Shown here piece by piece: positions 9,345 to 17,960 of a DNA stretch of 64,000 nt (its first letter is position 1; every line of letters begins with the position of its first letter). The notes under the pieces were generated by a model that saw only the letters and a program-made list of their open reading frames with translations, ran no database searches and was not told where the DNA came from. Source of the DNA: Halopseudomonas phragmitis (lineage in GTDB: Bacteria; Pseudomonadota; Gammaproteobacteria; Pseudomonadales; Pseudomonadaceae); the NCBI RefSeq assembly GCF_002056295.1, contig NZ_CP020100.1:124001-188000 (forward strand), given 5' to 3'. Position numbers and translations under genes: made by a program.

Positions 9345-10300
9345 TCGTCGAGTTCACCGTCTTCACGCAGCAGCGTCAGCAATTCAATCATGTCCCGGGG
9401 CAATGGAACCTCCCAGCTCATCAATCGACCATCGAGCGGGTGCTCCAGTTCCAGACGCCGGGCATGCAATGCCTGACGCGGAAACTCACGCAGCAGTTTG
9501 ACCAGCTCAGGACTGGCGCCCGGCGGAATCCGCAGCCGCCCGGCATAGGTCTGATCGCCGACCAGCGGAAAATGGATATGACTCATGTGCACACGAATCT
9601 GGTGGGTACGACCGGTCTCCAGCTTAACCCGCACATGAGTATGCGCACGAAACCGCCGGATCACCCGATAATGACTGACAGCTGGTTTGCCATCAGCGAC
9701 CACCGCCATTTTCTGCCGGTTGACGCCATGCCGGGCAATAGGAGCATCGACCTTACCGCCGGCAGTCATCACCCCGACCACCACACATTCGTATTCGCGG
9801 GTTACAGTCCGGGCCTGGAGCTGGGCCACCAGATCGGTCTGCGCCTCCAGTGTCTTGGCCACCACCATCAGGCCGGTGGTGTCCTTGTCCAACCGGTGGA
9901 CAATCCCGGCCCGGGGTACCGTGGCCAGCTGTGGTGCGTGATGCAGCAGGGCATTGAGCAACGTGCCATCCTGGTGCCCGGCAGCCGGATGCACCACCAG
10001 CCCGGCAGGCTTGTTGATCACCAACAGGCTGTCATCCTCGTAGACCACAGCCAGCTCGATAGCCTCGGGCTGCCAGTCGCCCTGCACCTCACGTTCGGCA
10101 TCCAGTTCCAGTTGCTCACCACCATACAGAGTGTCACGCGGGCGCAGCGAACGGCCATCGACGGTCAGGCTGCCATCCTTGATCCAGCCTTGCAGGCGAG
10201 AACGCGAATGATCGGGGAACAACTGGGCGGCAATCTGGTCAAGGCGTTGACCACCTTGTTCGGGTGCCACCTGGGCGGATAGACGAATGCGTTCGGACAT
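9341..10300 (-). CDS. rluD: 23S rRNA pseudouridine synthase RluD
   Basis: A 319-residue pseudouridine synthase. An N-terminal S4 RNA-binding domain (about residues 17-70, GQRLDQIAAQLFPDHSRSRL) is followed by the RluA-type catalytic domain with HRLDKDTTGLMVVAK, which contains the catalytic Asp. RluD modifies U1911, U1915 and U1917 in helix 69 of 23S rRNA (family knowledge, E. coli numbering). Divergent from bamD, as in E. coli and Pseudomonas, and overlapping pgeF by four bases. Confidence 0.95.
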   Translation of the reverse strand: MSERIRLSAQVAPEQGGQRLDQIAAQLFPDHSRSRLQGWIKDGSLTVDGRSLRPRDTLYGGEQLELDAEREVQGDWQPEAIELAVVYEDDSLLVINKPAGLVVHPAAGHQDGTLLNALLHHAPQLATVPRAGIVHRLDKDTTGLMVVAKTLEAQTDLVAQLQARTVTREYECVVVGVMTAGGKVDAPIARHGVNRQKMAVVADGKPAVSHYRVIRRFRAHTHVRVKLETGRTHQIRVHMSHIHFPLVGDQTYAGRLRIPPGASPELVKLLREFPRQALHARRLELEHPLDGRLMSWEVPLPRDMIELLTLLREDGELDE

Positions 10301-10421
10301 GCGGGACTCATTACTACACGGGGTTTACGGGCTTGTATTCCCTTTTGGTTTCACCACCGCGCTGTGGTTAAATACGGGCTCGGTTCACAGGCTGGTCGAG
10401 ATCGACCACCTGGATATGCAA

Positions 10422-10563
10422 GGGAACCTCTGAAAAACGTAGACGAGGCAGGCAAGACAAGGCAAAAACAGCCGAAAAAGCGCAGTTTACTCGGTGTAAA
10501 TGAGCATTTTGAGGCTGTTTTTAACGCAGTATTGCCAACGCAGGTAGTTTTTCAGCGATTCCC
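10422..10563. mobile_element. MITE-like palindromic element
   Basis: A 142-bp segment bounded by near-perfect 17-bp terminal inverted repeats: GGGAACCTCTGAAAAAC on the left and, inverted, GGGAATCGCTGAAAAAC on the right (15 of 17 identical). Inside, AAAAACAGCC and GGCTGTTTTT form a second inverted pair, and TTTAC/GTAAA a third, so the whole element can fold on itself. It encodes no transposase. No clear target-site duplication is visible. It occupies the rluD-bamD divergent region and probably lies within the bamD 5' leader or promoter. Confidence 0.75.
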
Positions 10564-10631
10564 AAGAAGCGCCAACTATAACAGGACGTTCCCTAGCTTC
10601 ACAGCTCGGGCCATCCCTCCGGAATCATGCT

Positions 10632-11624
10632 ATGTCGATGAAACATCTTCTGCTGGTCGCTATGTTGTCTCTGCTGGTCGCCTGCTCCTCCAAACGGGGC
10701 GTGCTCGACGAGTCGCTGAGCGAATCAGAGCTCTACGTGATGGCCCAGCAGGATCTGAATGCCAACAACTACGGCCCGGCAATCGAAAAACTCCGGGCCC
10801 TGGAGTCACGCTATCCGTTTGGCCGGTTTGCCGAGCAGGCGCAGCTTGAGCTGATCTACGCCTACTACCAGAACCTGGAGCCGGAAGCCGCTCGCGCCTC
10901 GGCCGACCGCTTCATCCGCCTGCACCCGCAGCACCCGGATGTCGACTACGCCTACTATATCCGTGGCCTGGCTTCATTCACCCGTGACCGCGGCATCTTC
11001 GAACGCTTCCTGCCGCTGGACATGACCCGGCGCGACCCGGGTGCCGCCCGCGACTCGTTCAACGAATTCGCCCAGCTGGTCAGCCGCTACCCCGACAGCC
11101 GCTACGCACCGGATGCCCGCCTGCGCATGATCTATCTGCGCAACCTGCTGGCCGCCTACGATGCCCACGTTGGCCATTACTACCTCAAGCGCGGGGCCAA
11201 TGTCGCCGCCGCCAACCGCGGTCGCTATATCGTCGAGAACTTCCAACAGACGCCTTCGGTACCCGATGGCCTGGCACTGATGGTCGAAGGCTACCGGCGT
11301 CTGGCCATGGACGAGTTGGCCGATACCGCCCTGCAGACCCTGCAGAGCAACTATCCGGATCACCCCAGCCTTAAGTCAGGCGAGTTCCGCCACCATGTCC
11401 AGCCAGCACAACGCGAAGCAGGCTGGGTCGAAACCATGACCCTGGGCTCACTGAACAAGCTGGTCGCCCCACCCAGCCGTCGCAGTGGCCAGACCCAGAT
11501 GGAACGGGAAATGGAACGTCAGTATCAGGACGCGGTAACCTCGCTGCCCCGCGAGATCCGTGCCCCACAGCAGCCCAAACGCTCAATCTGGAGCCGCCTG
11601 ACCTTCGGTCTTTTCGACGACTGA
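10632..11624 (+). CDS. bamD: outer-membrane assembly lipoprotein BamD
   Basis: A 330-residue lipoprotein of the BAM complex, which inserts beta-barrel proteins into the outer membrane. The signal peptide ends in the lipobox LLVAC, with Cys18 the lipidated residue. TPR-type repeats follow ([39 protein letters not shown] and [19 protein letters not shown]). The C-terminal 80 residues are longer than in E. coli, as in other Pseudomonas ComL proteins. A second in-frame ATG two codons later could be the true start; no strong ribosome site is visible for either. The gene is normally essential. A bidirectional terminator follows. Confidence 0.96.
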   Translation: MSMKHLLLVAMLSLLVACSSKRGVLDESLSESELYVMAQQDLNANNYGPAIEKLRALESRYPFGRFAEQAQLELIYAYYQNLEPEAARASADRFIRLHPQHPDVDYAYYIRGLASFTRDRGIFERFLPLDMTRRDPGAARDSFNEFAQLVSRYPDSRYAPDARLRMIYLRNLLAAYDAHVGHYYLKRGANVAAANRGRYIVENFQQTPSVPDGLALMVEGYRRLAMDELADTALQTLQSNYPDHPSLKSGEFRHHVQPAQREAGWVETMTLGSLNKLVAPPSRRSGQTQMEREMERQYQDAVTSLPREIRAPQQPKRSIWSRLTFGLFDD

Positions 11625-11634
11625 ACCAGCAGCC

Positions 11635-11666
11635 AATAAAAAACCGGCTGATGCCGGTTTTTTATT
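11635..11666. terminator. bidirectional terminator between bamD and nadE
   Basis: A perfect 14-bp inverted repeat (AATAAAAAACCGGC / GCCGGTTTTTTATT) with a four-base loop. It gives a GC stem followed by a T run on both strands, as expected between the convergent bamD and nadE genes. Confidence 0.95.
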
Positions 11667-11691
11667 GCCCAGTTGACTGCCCTCCAGTCGA

Positions 11692-13323
11692 TCAGTCGTC
11701 CATCGCCCAACCAGAGGTGATCGGATAGCGCCGGTCACGACCAAAGCCACGCTGAGTAATCCTTGCCCCGACCGCGGCCTGACGACGCTTGTATTCATTC
11801 AGGTCGACCAGCCGCACTACCCGCTTGACCACATCCTCATCGAACCCAGCGGCGATAATGGCGCTGGCCGACAGGTCGTGCTCGATATACAGGCGCAGGA
11901 TTTCATCCAGCACCGGGTAGGCCGGCAGTGAATCCTCGTCCTTCTGGTCCGGCGCCAGTTCGGCCGACGGCGGGCGATCGATGACCCGCTGGGGAATCAC
12001 CCGCCCCAAGGTATTGCGGTATTCGGCCAAGCGAAACACCAGCGTCTTAGGTACATCCTTGAGGACATCGTAGCCGCCGGCCATGTCGCCATAGAGCGTG
12101 GCATAACCCACCGCCATTTCGCTCTTGTTGCCGGTGGTCAGCACCAGCGCGCCGGTCTTGTTCGACAGCGCCATCAGCAGGGTGCCACGACAGCGCGCCT
12201 GAAGGTTTTCCTCGGTGGTGTCGCGCGGCAACCCCTCGAACACCGGTGCCAGGGTCTGCATGAAAGCCTCGACCATCGGCGCAATCGGCAGCACCCGATA
12301 GGTGACATGCATGGCCTTGGCCTGAGCCTCGGCATCCTCCAGGCTCATGCTGGAGGTATAGTGATAGGGCATCATCACCGCCTCGACCCGCTCGGCGCCA
12401 AGCGCATCCGCAGCCACCGCCAGGGTCAGCGCCGAGTCGATGCCTCCGGACAGGCCCAGCACCACGCCCTTGAAGCCGTTTTTGTTGACATAGTCACGCA
12501 CGCCACAGACCAGTGCCTGATAGACACTGGCCTCAAGCTCGGGCATCGGCGCCAGAGTGCCCTGACGCAGGCTGACCTGCTCATCGTCATACAGTACATC
12601 GACCGGATACAGCCCTTCGGCGAAGGCCGGTGCGCGCAAAGCGATCTGGCCATCGGCAGCCATGGCCACCGAGCCACCATCGAAAATCAGTTCGTCCTGG
12701 GCCCCCACCTGATTGACGTAGAGCACCGGCATTTCGCCCTCGGCGCAGCGCTCGGTCAGGGTTGCCTCACGCTCACCCTGCTTGTCCATGTGAAATGGCG
12801 AGGCGTTGAGATTGAGCATCAGCCGCGCCCCGGCCGCCCGAGCCTGGACCATCGGCTGTGGATGCCAGATGTCTTCACAGATACTCAGGGCCACCGGCAG
12901 GCCATCCAGCTCGAGCACACAGGAGCCCGAGCCTTCGCTGAAGTAGCGCTTCTCATCGAACACCCGGTAATTGGGCAGGTGCTGTTTGGCGTAACTGGCC
13001 AGCAGATTGCCGTCGGCAATCACCGCCGCCTGGTTAAAGCACTGCTCGCCTTCGTACCACGGGTAACCAACCACCAGATAGATGCCCTGGACCCGCTCGC
13101 ACAGGGCATGCAGAGCCCGCTCGATACGGGCCTGCATACTGGAACGCAGCAGCAGGTCTTCCGGCGGATAACCGCACAACGACAACTCGGGGAACACGAT
13201 AACCCGGGCCCCCAGCTCATCCCGGGCATGACTGGCGGCCTCGATGATCCGCTCCAGGTTGCCGTGAATATCACCTACCCGCAAATTGAGCTGGGCCATC
13301 ACTACACGCAGACTATTGGTCAT
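11692..13323 (-). CDS. nadE: glutamine-dependent NAD+ synthetase
   Basis: A 543-residue enzyme that makes NAD+ from nicotinate adenine dinucleotide, ATP and glutamine. The N-terminal nitrilase-type glutaminase carries FPELSLCGYP (Glu) and SICEDIW (Cys). The C-terminal synthetase domain has the PP-loop GLSGGIDSALTLAVAADALG and, later, TGNKSEMAVGYATLYGD. The start at 13323 was chosen because AGGAG lies seven bases before it; an open extension upstream has no site. The gene converges on bamD and shares its bidirectional terminator. Confidence 0.96.
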   Translation of the reverse strand: MTNSLRVVMAQLNLRVGDIHGNLERIIEAASHARDELGARVIVFPELSLCGYPPEDLLLRSSMQARIERALHALCERVQGIYLVVGYPWYEGEQCFNQAAVIADGNLLASYAKQHLPNYRVFDEKRYFSEGSGSCVLELDGLPVALSICEDIWHPQPMVQARAAGARLMLNLNASPFHMDKQGEREATLTERCAEGEMPVLYVNQVGAQDELIFDGGSVAMAADGQIALRAPAFAEGLYPVDVLYDDEQVSLRQGTLAPMPELEASVYQALVCGVRDYVNKNGFKGVVLGLSGGIDSALTLAVAADALGAERVEAVMMPYHYTSSMSLEDAEAQAKAMHVTYRVLPIAPMVEAFMQTLAPVFEGLPRDTTEENLQARCRGTLLMALSNKTGALVLTTGNKSEMAVGYATLYGDMAGGYDVLKDVPKTLVFRLAEYRNTLGRVIPQRVIDRPPSAELAPDQKDEDSLPAYPVLDEILRLYIEHDLSASAIIAAGFDEDVVKRVVRLVDLNEYKRRQAAVGARITQRGFGRDRRYPITSGWAMDD

Positions 13324-13462
13324 CTGCCTTCTCCTGAATCCTGACTGGCGCTTATTGTCCGGTATAGCTCGGCCCCGCCGCAATCACCAGAGGCATCGAA
13401 AGCCATGCCCAGCCGGGGCCGAGTCAGCTAAACTGGACACTCATCAGCAAACAAGGCACCCC

Positions 13463-13699
13463 ATGGGCTTGATCAAACTCATCATTCTGGTCGTACTGAT
13501 TCTGGCCATCATGGCCTTCTGGCGCCGGCTCAAGGCCTGGCAGGCGGCCAACCGCCCTACCAACGCCCAGCCTGAACGCCCGCAACTGATGGTTCGCTGC
13601 GCCCATTGCCAGCTCCATCTGCCACAGTCCCAGGCGGTTCGCGCCGGCGACCATTGGTACTGCTGCCCAGAGCACCGTGATGCCGCTGACCAGCACTGA
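13463..13699 (+). CDS. PP0621-family membrane microprotein upstream of pilS
   Basis: A 78-residue protein with an N-terminal membrane helix (residues about 3-20, LIKLIILVVLILAIMAFW), a basic linker, then a small Cys/His-rich domain: CAHC, about 20 residues later CCPEH. This looks like a membrane-tethered zinc ribbon. Small proteins of this kind are often annotated just before pilS in Pseudomonas. Its last 20 bases overlap the pilS start, so the two are probably translationally coupled. The function is unknown; a link to PilS is inferred from position only. Confidence 0.8.
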   Translation: MGLIKLIILVVLILAIMAFWRRLKAWQAANRPTNAQPERPQLMVRCAHCQLHLPQSQAVRAGDHWYCCPEHRDAADQH

Positions 13700-15272
13700 G
13701 CGAATCGACTCGCAGCGACCGCGCATTCTCCGGCTTTACAATCTCTACCGGGTCATTCTGGGCCTGGGGCTGGCGTTGCTGACCAGCAATGCGCTACGTG
13801 ACGGACTGCTGGAGCTGAACAGCCCGGAGCTCTACGAAACCGTCAGCTGGCTGTACCTGATCATCAACCTGGTGATCGCGCTGATCCTGCACCAGGGCCA
13901 TCGCAACCTGTACCTGTTCGCCCTGGCGGCGCTCGACATTCTGCTGCTCGGCATTCTGTTCTATGCCGCCGGCGGCGCCGGCAGCGGGCTCGGCAACCTG
14001 CTGATCATTCCAGTGGCCGTCGGCAACACCCTGCTGCATGGCCGGATCGGTCTATTGCTGGCGGCGTTGGCCAGCCTGTTGCTGATCTATCTGACCTTTT
14101 TCCTCAGCCTGTCGCACCCCGGCATCGGCCAGAATTACCTGCAGGTCGGCGTACTGGGCTGTATTTTCTTCGCCGTCGCACTGTTCGTTCAGCGCCTGAG
14201 CCGGCGCCTGTCGCATTCGGAAAACCTGGCCAAGCAGCAGGCCGCCAGCCTGGCCAGCCTGGAGCGGCTCAACCAACTAATCATTCAGCGCATGCGCACC
14301 GGCATCGTGGTGGTCGGCACCAGCAGCCAGGTTCTGCAGGCCAACGAAGCCGCCGCGCAAATGCTCGGCAAACCGATCATTCGCGGCATGGCGTTGGACA
14401 GCCTGGCGCCACAACTAGCCGAACGCCTGCAACACTGGCAAGCCAACCCATCACGCCGCTCCGGGAGCTTTCGCAACCACAGCGGCGGCGTCGAGATCAT
14501 GGCCAACTTCAAACCCCTGACCGGCGGAGAAGACAACGCCGTCCTGGTATTTCTTGACGACAACACCCAGGTGGCGCAGCAGGCCCAGCAACTCAAACTG
14601 GCATCGCTCGGCCGCCTGACCGCCAGCATCGCCCATGAAATCCGCAACCCACTGGGCGCGATCAGCCATGCCGCGCAACTGTTGCACGAGTCAGATCAGA
14701 TCGTCGAACAGGACCAGCGACTGACCGAAATCATTCAGCAGCATTCGCAGCGCATGAACCGGGTGATCGAAACCGTGCTGGAACTGTCACGCCGACGCCC
14801 CAGCGAGCCGCAACTGATCAACCTGGCAGACTGGGTCAGGCAGTGCGCCGACGACTTTCGCGATGCCCACCCAGGCACCGACCAGCTTGAATGCCAGATT
14901 CAGAAGGATGTTATCCAGACTCGCATGGACCCCAGCCAGCTCAGCCAGGTACTCGGCAACCTGCTTGACAACGCTCTGCGCTACAGCGGCCCACCCGGCA
15001 CTGCGCGGACCATCTGGCTAAGACTATACTGTCACCCTGAGACCGAATTGCCGGTATTGGAAGTGATCGACCATGGCCCAGGCATCGCAGAAGAACACCT
15101 GAGTCACATTTTCGAGCCTTTCTACACTACCGAACGTACCGGCACCGGCCTGGGCCTGTATATTTCCCGCGAACTGTGTGAAAGCAATCAGGCACGTCTT
15201 GAATACCAGCGCCTGGAGCCCCGGGGAAGTTGTATGCGCATTACCTTCGCCCACCCCAAACGCCTGGTATGA
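13680..15272 (+). CDS. pilS: sensor histidine kinase PilS
   Basis: About 530 residues. Six probable membrane segments fill the first 170-180 residues, with a PAS-like region from about 190 to 300. The HisKA box SIAHEIRNPLGAISHA places the phospho-accepting His at residue 319, the position known for P. aeruginosa PilS. The ATPase domain has the N box LGNLLDNALRYSG and G boxes DHGPGIAEEH and GTGLGLYI. PilS senses pilin in the membrane and controls PilR, the activator of type IV pilin transcription. ATG at 13680 was taken; a GTG sits one codon earlier. pilR follows after 33 bp. Confidence 0.95.
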   Translation: MPLTSTERIDSQRPRILRLYNLYRVILGLGLALLTSNALRDGLLELNSPELYETVSWLYLIINLVIALILHQGHRNLYLFALAALDILLLGILFYAAGGAGSGLGNLLIIPVAVGNTLLHGRIGLLLAALASLLLIYLTFFLSLSHPGIGQNYLQVGVLGCIFFAVALFVQRLSRRLSHSENLAKQQAASLASLERLNQLIIQRMRTGIVVVGTSSQVLQANEAAAQMLGKPIIRGMALDSLAPQLAERLQHWQANPSRRSGSFRNHSGGVEIMANFKPLTGGEDNAVLVFLDDNTQVAQQAQQLKLASLGRLTASIAHEIRNPLGAISHAAQLLHESDQIVEQDQRLTEIIQQHSQRMNRVIETVLELSRRRPSEPQLINLADWVRQCADDFRDAHPGTDQLECQIQKDVIQTRMDPSQLSQVLGNLLDNALRYSGPPGTARTIWLRLYCHPETELPVLEVIDHGPGIAEEHLSHIFEPFYTTERTGTGLGLYISRELCESNQARLEYQRLEPRGSCMRITFAHPKRLV

Positions 15273-15305
15273 ACAACCACCCAACAAGGAACTTGCAGGT
15301 CACCG

Positions 15306-16649
15306 ATGAGTAGTCCGCTGGTACTGATTATTGACGATGAGCCAGACATTCTCGAACTGCTCGACATGACGCTGGGGCGCATGAATGTCAGGACCCGCAG
15401 CGCGACCACTCAGGCCGAAGCACTCACACTGCTCGACCAGCAGCAGTTCCAGCTCTGTCTGACCGACATGCGCCTGCCCGACGGCGATGGACTGAGCATC
15501 GTTCGCCATATCCAGCTCCATTGCCCGCAGACCCCGGTCGCCATGATCACAGCTTACGGCAGCCTGGATACCGCCATCAGTGCACTCAAGGCCGGCGCCT
15601 TCGACTTTCTGACCAAGCCGGTGGACCTGCAGCGCCTGCGCGAACTGGTTGGCAGCGCACTGCGTCTGAGTAACCCGCCGGCCGAAGACGAACAAACCGA
15701 TCTCGACGATCCACTGCTGGGGATATCTCCACCTATCCAGCAACTGCGCCGGCAAATCGGCAAACTGGCCCGCAGCCAAGCGCCGATCTATATCAGCGGC
15801 GAGTCCGGCACCGGCAAGGAACTGGTGGCCCGGCGCATTCACGCCCTTGGCCCACGAGCCGAGCAGCCGTTCGTGCCGGTCAACTGCGGCGCCATTCCTT
15901 CGGAACTGATGGAAAGCGAATTCTTTGGCCATCGCAAAGGCAGCTTCAGTGGTGCCGTGGCCGACAAGCCCGGACTGTTCCAGGCCGCTCATGCCGGCAC
16001 CCTGTTTCTCGACGAAGTTGCCGACCTGCCCATGGCCATGCAGGTCAAGCTGTTGCGGGCCATTCAGGAAAAGGCCGTGCGCCCGGTCGGCACCCAGCAG
16101 GAAGAGTCGGTCGATGTGCGTCTGCTCTGCGCCACGCACAAGGATCTGGCCGCCGAAGTGGCCGCCGGGCGCTTTCGTCAGGATCTGTTCTACCGGTTAA
16201 ACGTCATTGAGCTGCATGTGCCGCCGCTGCGCCAGCGGCGTGAGGACATTCCACTGTTGTGTGACCACATCCTCAGCCGACTGGCCGAACGCAACCAGCG
16301 CCCACAGCCTCGCCTGAGTTCAGCCTGCCTCGAGCGGCTATGCATCTACCGCTTCCCCGGCAACGTCAGGGAGCTGGAAAATGTTCTGGAACGGGCCTTC
16401 ACCCTGTGCGAGGGCAACGCCCTGCAGGCCGATGACATTCATTTGAGTGGCGGCCCAAGCAGCGGTGACGACCAGCCGGACCTGACCCAGATCGACTCGC
16501 TGGAAGACTATCTGGATCAGATCGAGCGCCAAGCTATTACCCAGGCCCTGGAAGAAACCCGCTGGAACAAGACCGCAGCAGCCAAGCGCCTGGGCCTGAC
16601 TTTCCGCTCACTGCGCTACCGACTGAAAAAACTCGGCCTGGAGGATTAA
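15306..16649 (+). CDS. pilR: sigma-54 response regulator PilR
   Basis: A 447-residue NtrC-family activator. The receiver domain has DDE near residue 10 and the phospho-acceptor Asp54 in LTDMRLPDG. The AAA+ domain has GESGTGKE and a GSFSGA loop in place of the textbook GAFTGA sigma-54 contact motif; this variant is usual in PilR. A Fis-type helix-turn-helix closes the protein (TAAAKRLGLTFRSLRYRLKK). PilR activates the pilA promoter with RpoN. Its stop codon shares the palindromic TTAA with the stop of the convergent thiO. Confidence 0.96.
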   Translation: MSSPLVLIIDDEPDILELLDMTLGRMNVRTRSATTQAEALTLLDQQQFQLCLTDMRLPDGDGLSIVRHIQLHCPQTPVAMITAYGSLDTAISALKAGAFDFLTKPVDLQRLRELVGSALRLSNPPAEDEQTDLDDPLLGISPPIQQLRRQIGKLARSQAPIYISGESGTGKELVARRIHALGPRAEQPFVPVNCGAIPSELMESEFFGHRKGSFSGAVADKPGLFQAAHAGTLFLDEVADLPMAMQVKLLRAIQEKAVRPVGTQQEESVDVRLLCATHKDLAAEVAAGRFRQDLFYRLNVIELHVPPLRQRREDIPLLCDHILSRLAERNQRPQPRLSSACLERLCIYRFPGNVRELENVLERAFTLCEGNALQADDIHLSGGPSSGDDQPDLTQIDSLEDYLDQIERQAITQALEETRWNKTAAAKRLGLTFRSLRYRLKKLGLED

Positions 16650-17755
16650 CGAACCCGGACAGACTCCAGCCGCCCGGTCGGCGCATAGGGCTGCGGATCG
16701 ATCAGCGGCGCACGCCCTTCCATCAGATCAGCCAGCAACCGGCAGGAAGCCGGTGCCAACACCAAGCCATTACGGTAATGCCCGACATTCAGCCATAGCC
16801 CGGGCAGACTCGGCAGCTCACCAATGAACGGCACGCCATCAGGCGAACCCGGACGCAGGCCGGCCCACTGAGCGACAGGAGCCTGATTTTCCAGAGCCGG
16901 CAGAAGCCGCTGCGCCGACTCACGTAACGAGGCCAGCGCCTGCTCGGTCGGGGTTTTATCAAACCCGGCATGTTCCAGAGTACTGCCGACCAGCACATGT
17001 CCGTCACGCCGGGGAATCGCATAACGTCCCCCGAACAGAACCATACTCGGCAGCCAGCCTGGCTCGCACTTGTACAGCAGCATCTGCCCCTTCACCGGCT
17101 CGACCGGCAAGCTCAGACCCAACGCCGCAGCCCACTCGCCACTCCAGGCGCCAGCCGCCAGAACCACCGCATCAGCCCGCAACTCACCCTTGGTGTGACG
17201 TACACCACAGGCACGGCCCTGCTCAACCAGCAGGGACTGCACCGGCGTGTGTTCCAATAAAGTAAAACCGGGAAACTGCAGCAGCCGGGCCCGCAACGCG
17301 GCCATCAGCCGAGGGTTACGCACATTGGCCAGATCAGCCTGCCACAGCGCACTGCGATAACCCGGGGCCAAACCGGGAACCTGGCGATAAATAAAATCGG
17401 CGTCGACGCTGAGCAGCGGCTTACCTTCGCGCTGAGCCCAACTCAGAGCATCGGCCTGCTCATCATGATCAAGCCACATCAAGCCACAACTACTGACCTC
17501 AGGATCAATGCCGGTGAGCTCAGCCAGCTCGCGCCCAAGCCCGGGATAGAATCCCTGCGACCAGTCAGCCAGAGCACTAATCGGTTGACTATAACGCCAG
17601 GGATACAACGGCGAGACGATACCGCCACCGGCCCAGGACGCTTCGCGGCCCAGCTCAGAGCGCTCGACCAGCGTCACCCGGGCACCGGCCTCCAGCAGAT
17701 TGAGCGCCGACAGGCACCCCATCACCCCTCCCCCGATCACCACGGCATCACTCAT
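16646..17755 (-). CDS. thiO: glycine oxidase ThiO
   Basis: About 369 residues, an FAD-dependent D-amino-acid-oxidase-fold enzyme. Motifs are the N-terminal dinucleotide site VVIGGGVMGCLSALNLLEAG, then GREASWAGGGIVSPLYPWRY, and the C-terminal LWLNVGHYRNGLVLAPASC. ThiO oxidises glycine to iminoglycine for the thiazole ring of thiamine. In P. aeruginosa thiO also follows pilR. A GTG two codons upstream (17761) has better spacing from its GGAG site than the ATG at 17755, so the protein may start there. The gene overlaps pilR by four bases at the shared TTAA. Confidence 0.93.
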   Translation of the reverse strand: MSDAVVIGGGVMGCLSALNLLEAGARVTLVERSELGREASWAGGGIVSPLYPWRYSQPISALADWSQGFYPGLGRELAELTGIDPEVSSCGLMWLDHDEQADALSWAQREGKPLLSVDADFIYRQVPGLAPGYRSALWQADLANVRNPRLMAALRARLLQFPGFTLLEHTPVQSLLVEQGRACGVRHTKGELRADAVVLAAGAWSGEWAAALGLSLPVEPVKGQMLLYKCEPGWLPSMVLFGGRYAIPRRDGHVLVGSTLEHAGFDKTPTEQALASLRESAQRLLPALENQAPVAQWAGLRPGSPDGVPFIGELPSLPGLWLNVGHYRNGLVLAPASCRLLADLMEGRAPLIDPQPYAPTGRLESVRVR

Positions 17756-17960
17756 CGTCACACGCTCTCCACTGACTGTTTCCGGGCTGGCAGCTTAAAC
17801 CATGGCGCGCCAGCCGAACATGACACAGGACAATTTTGAACGCCGCGTTGCATGGCGTAGTAAGCGTGACTTAGACCATCGGCCTAGTCATGAACAGTGT
17901 CCCCGAACCGGATAAACCGGTATCATTGGCCGCAGTTTTACCCCCAGAGGCGACATGTAA

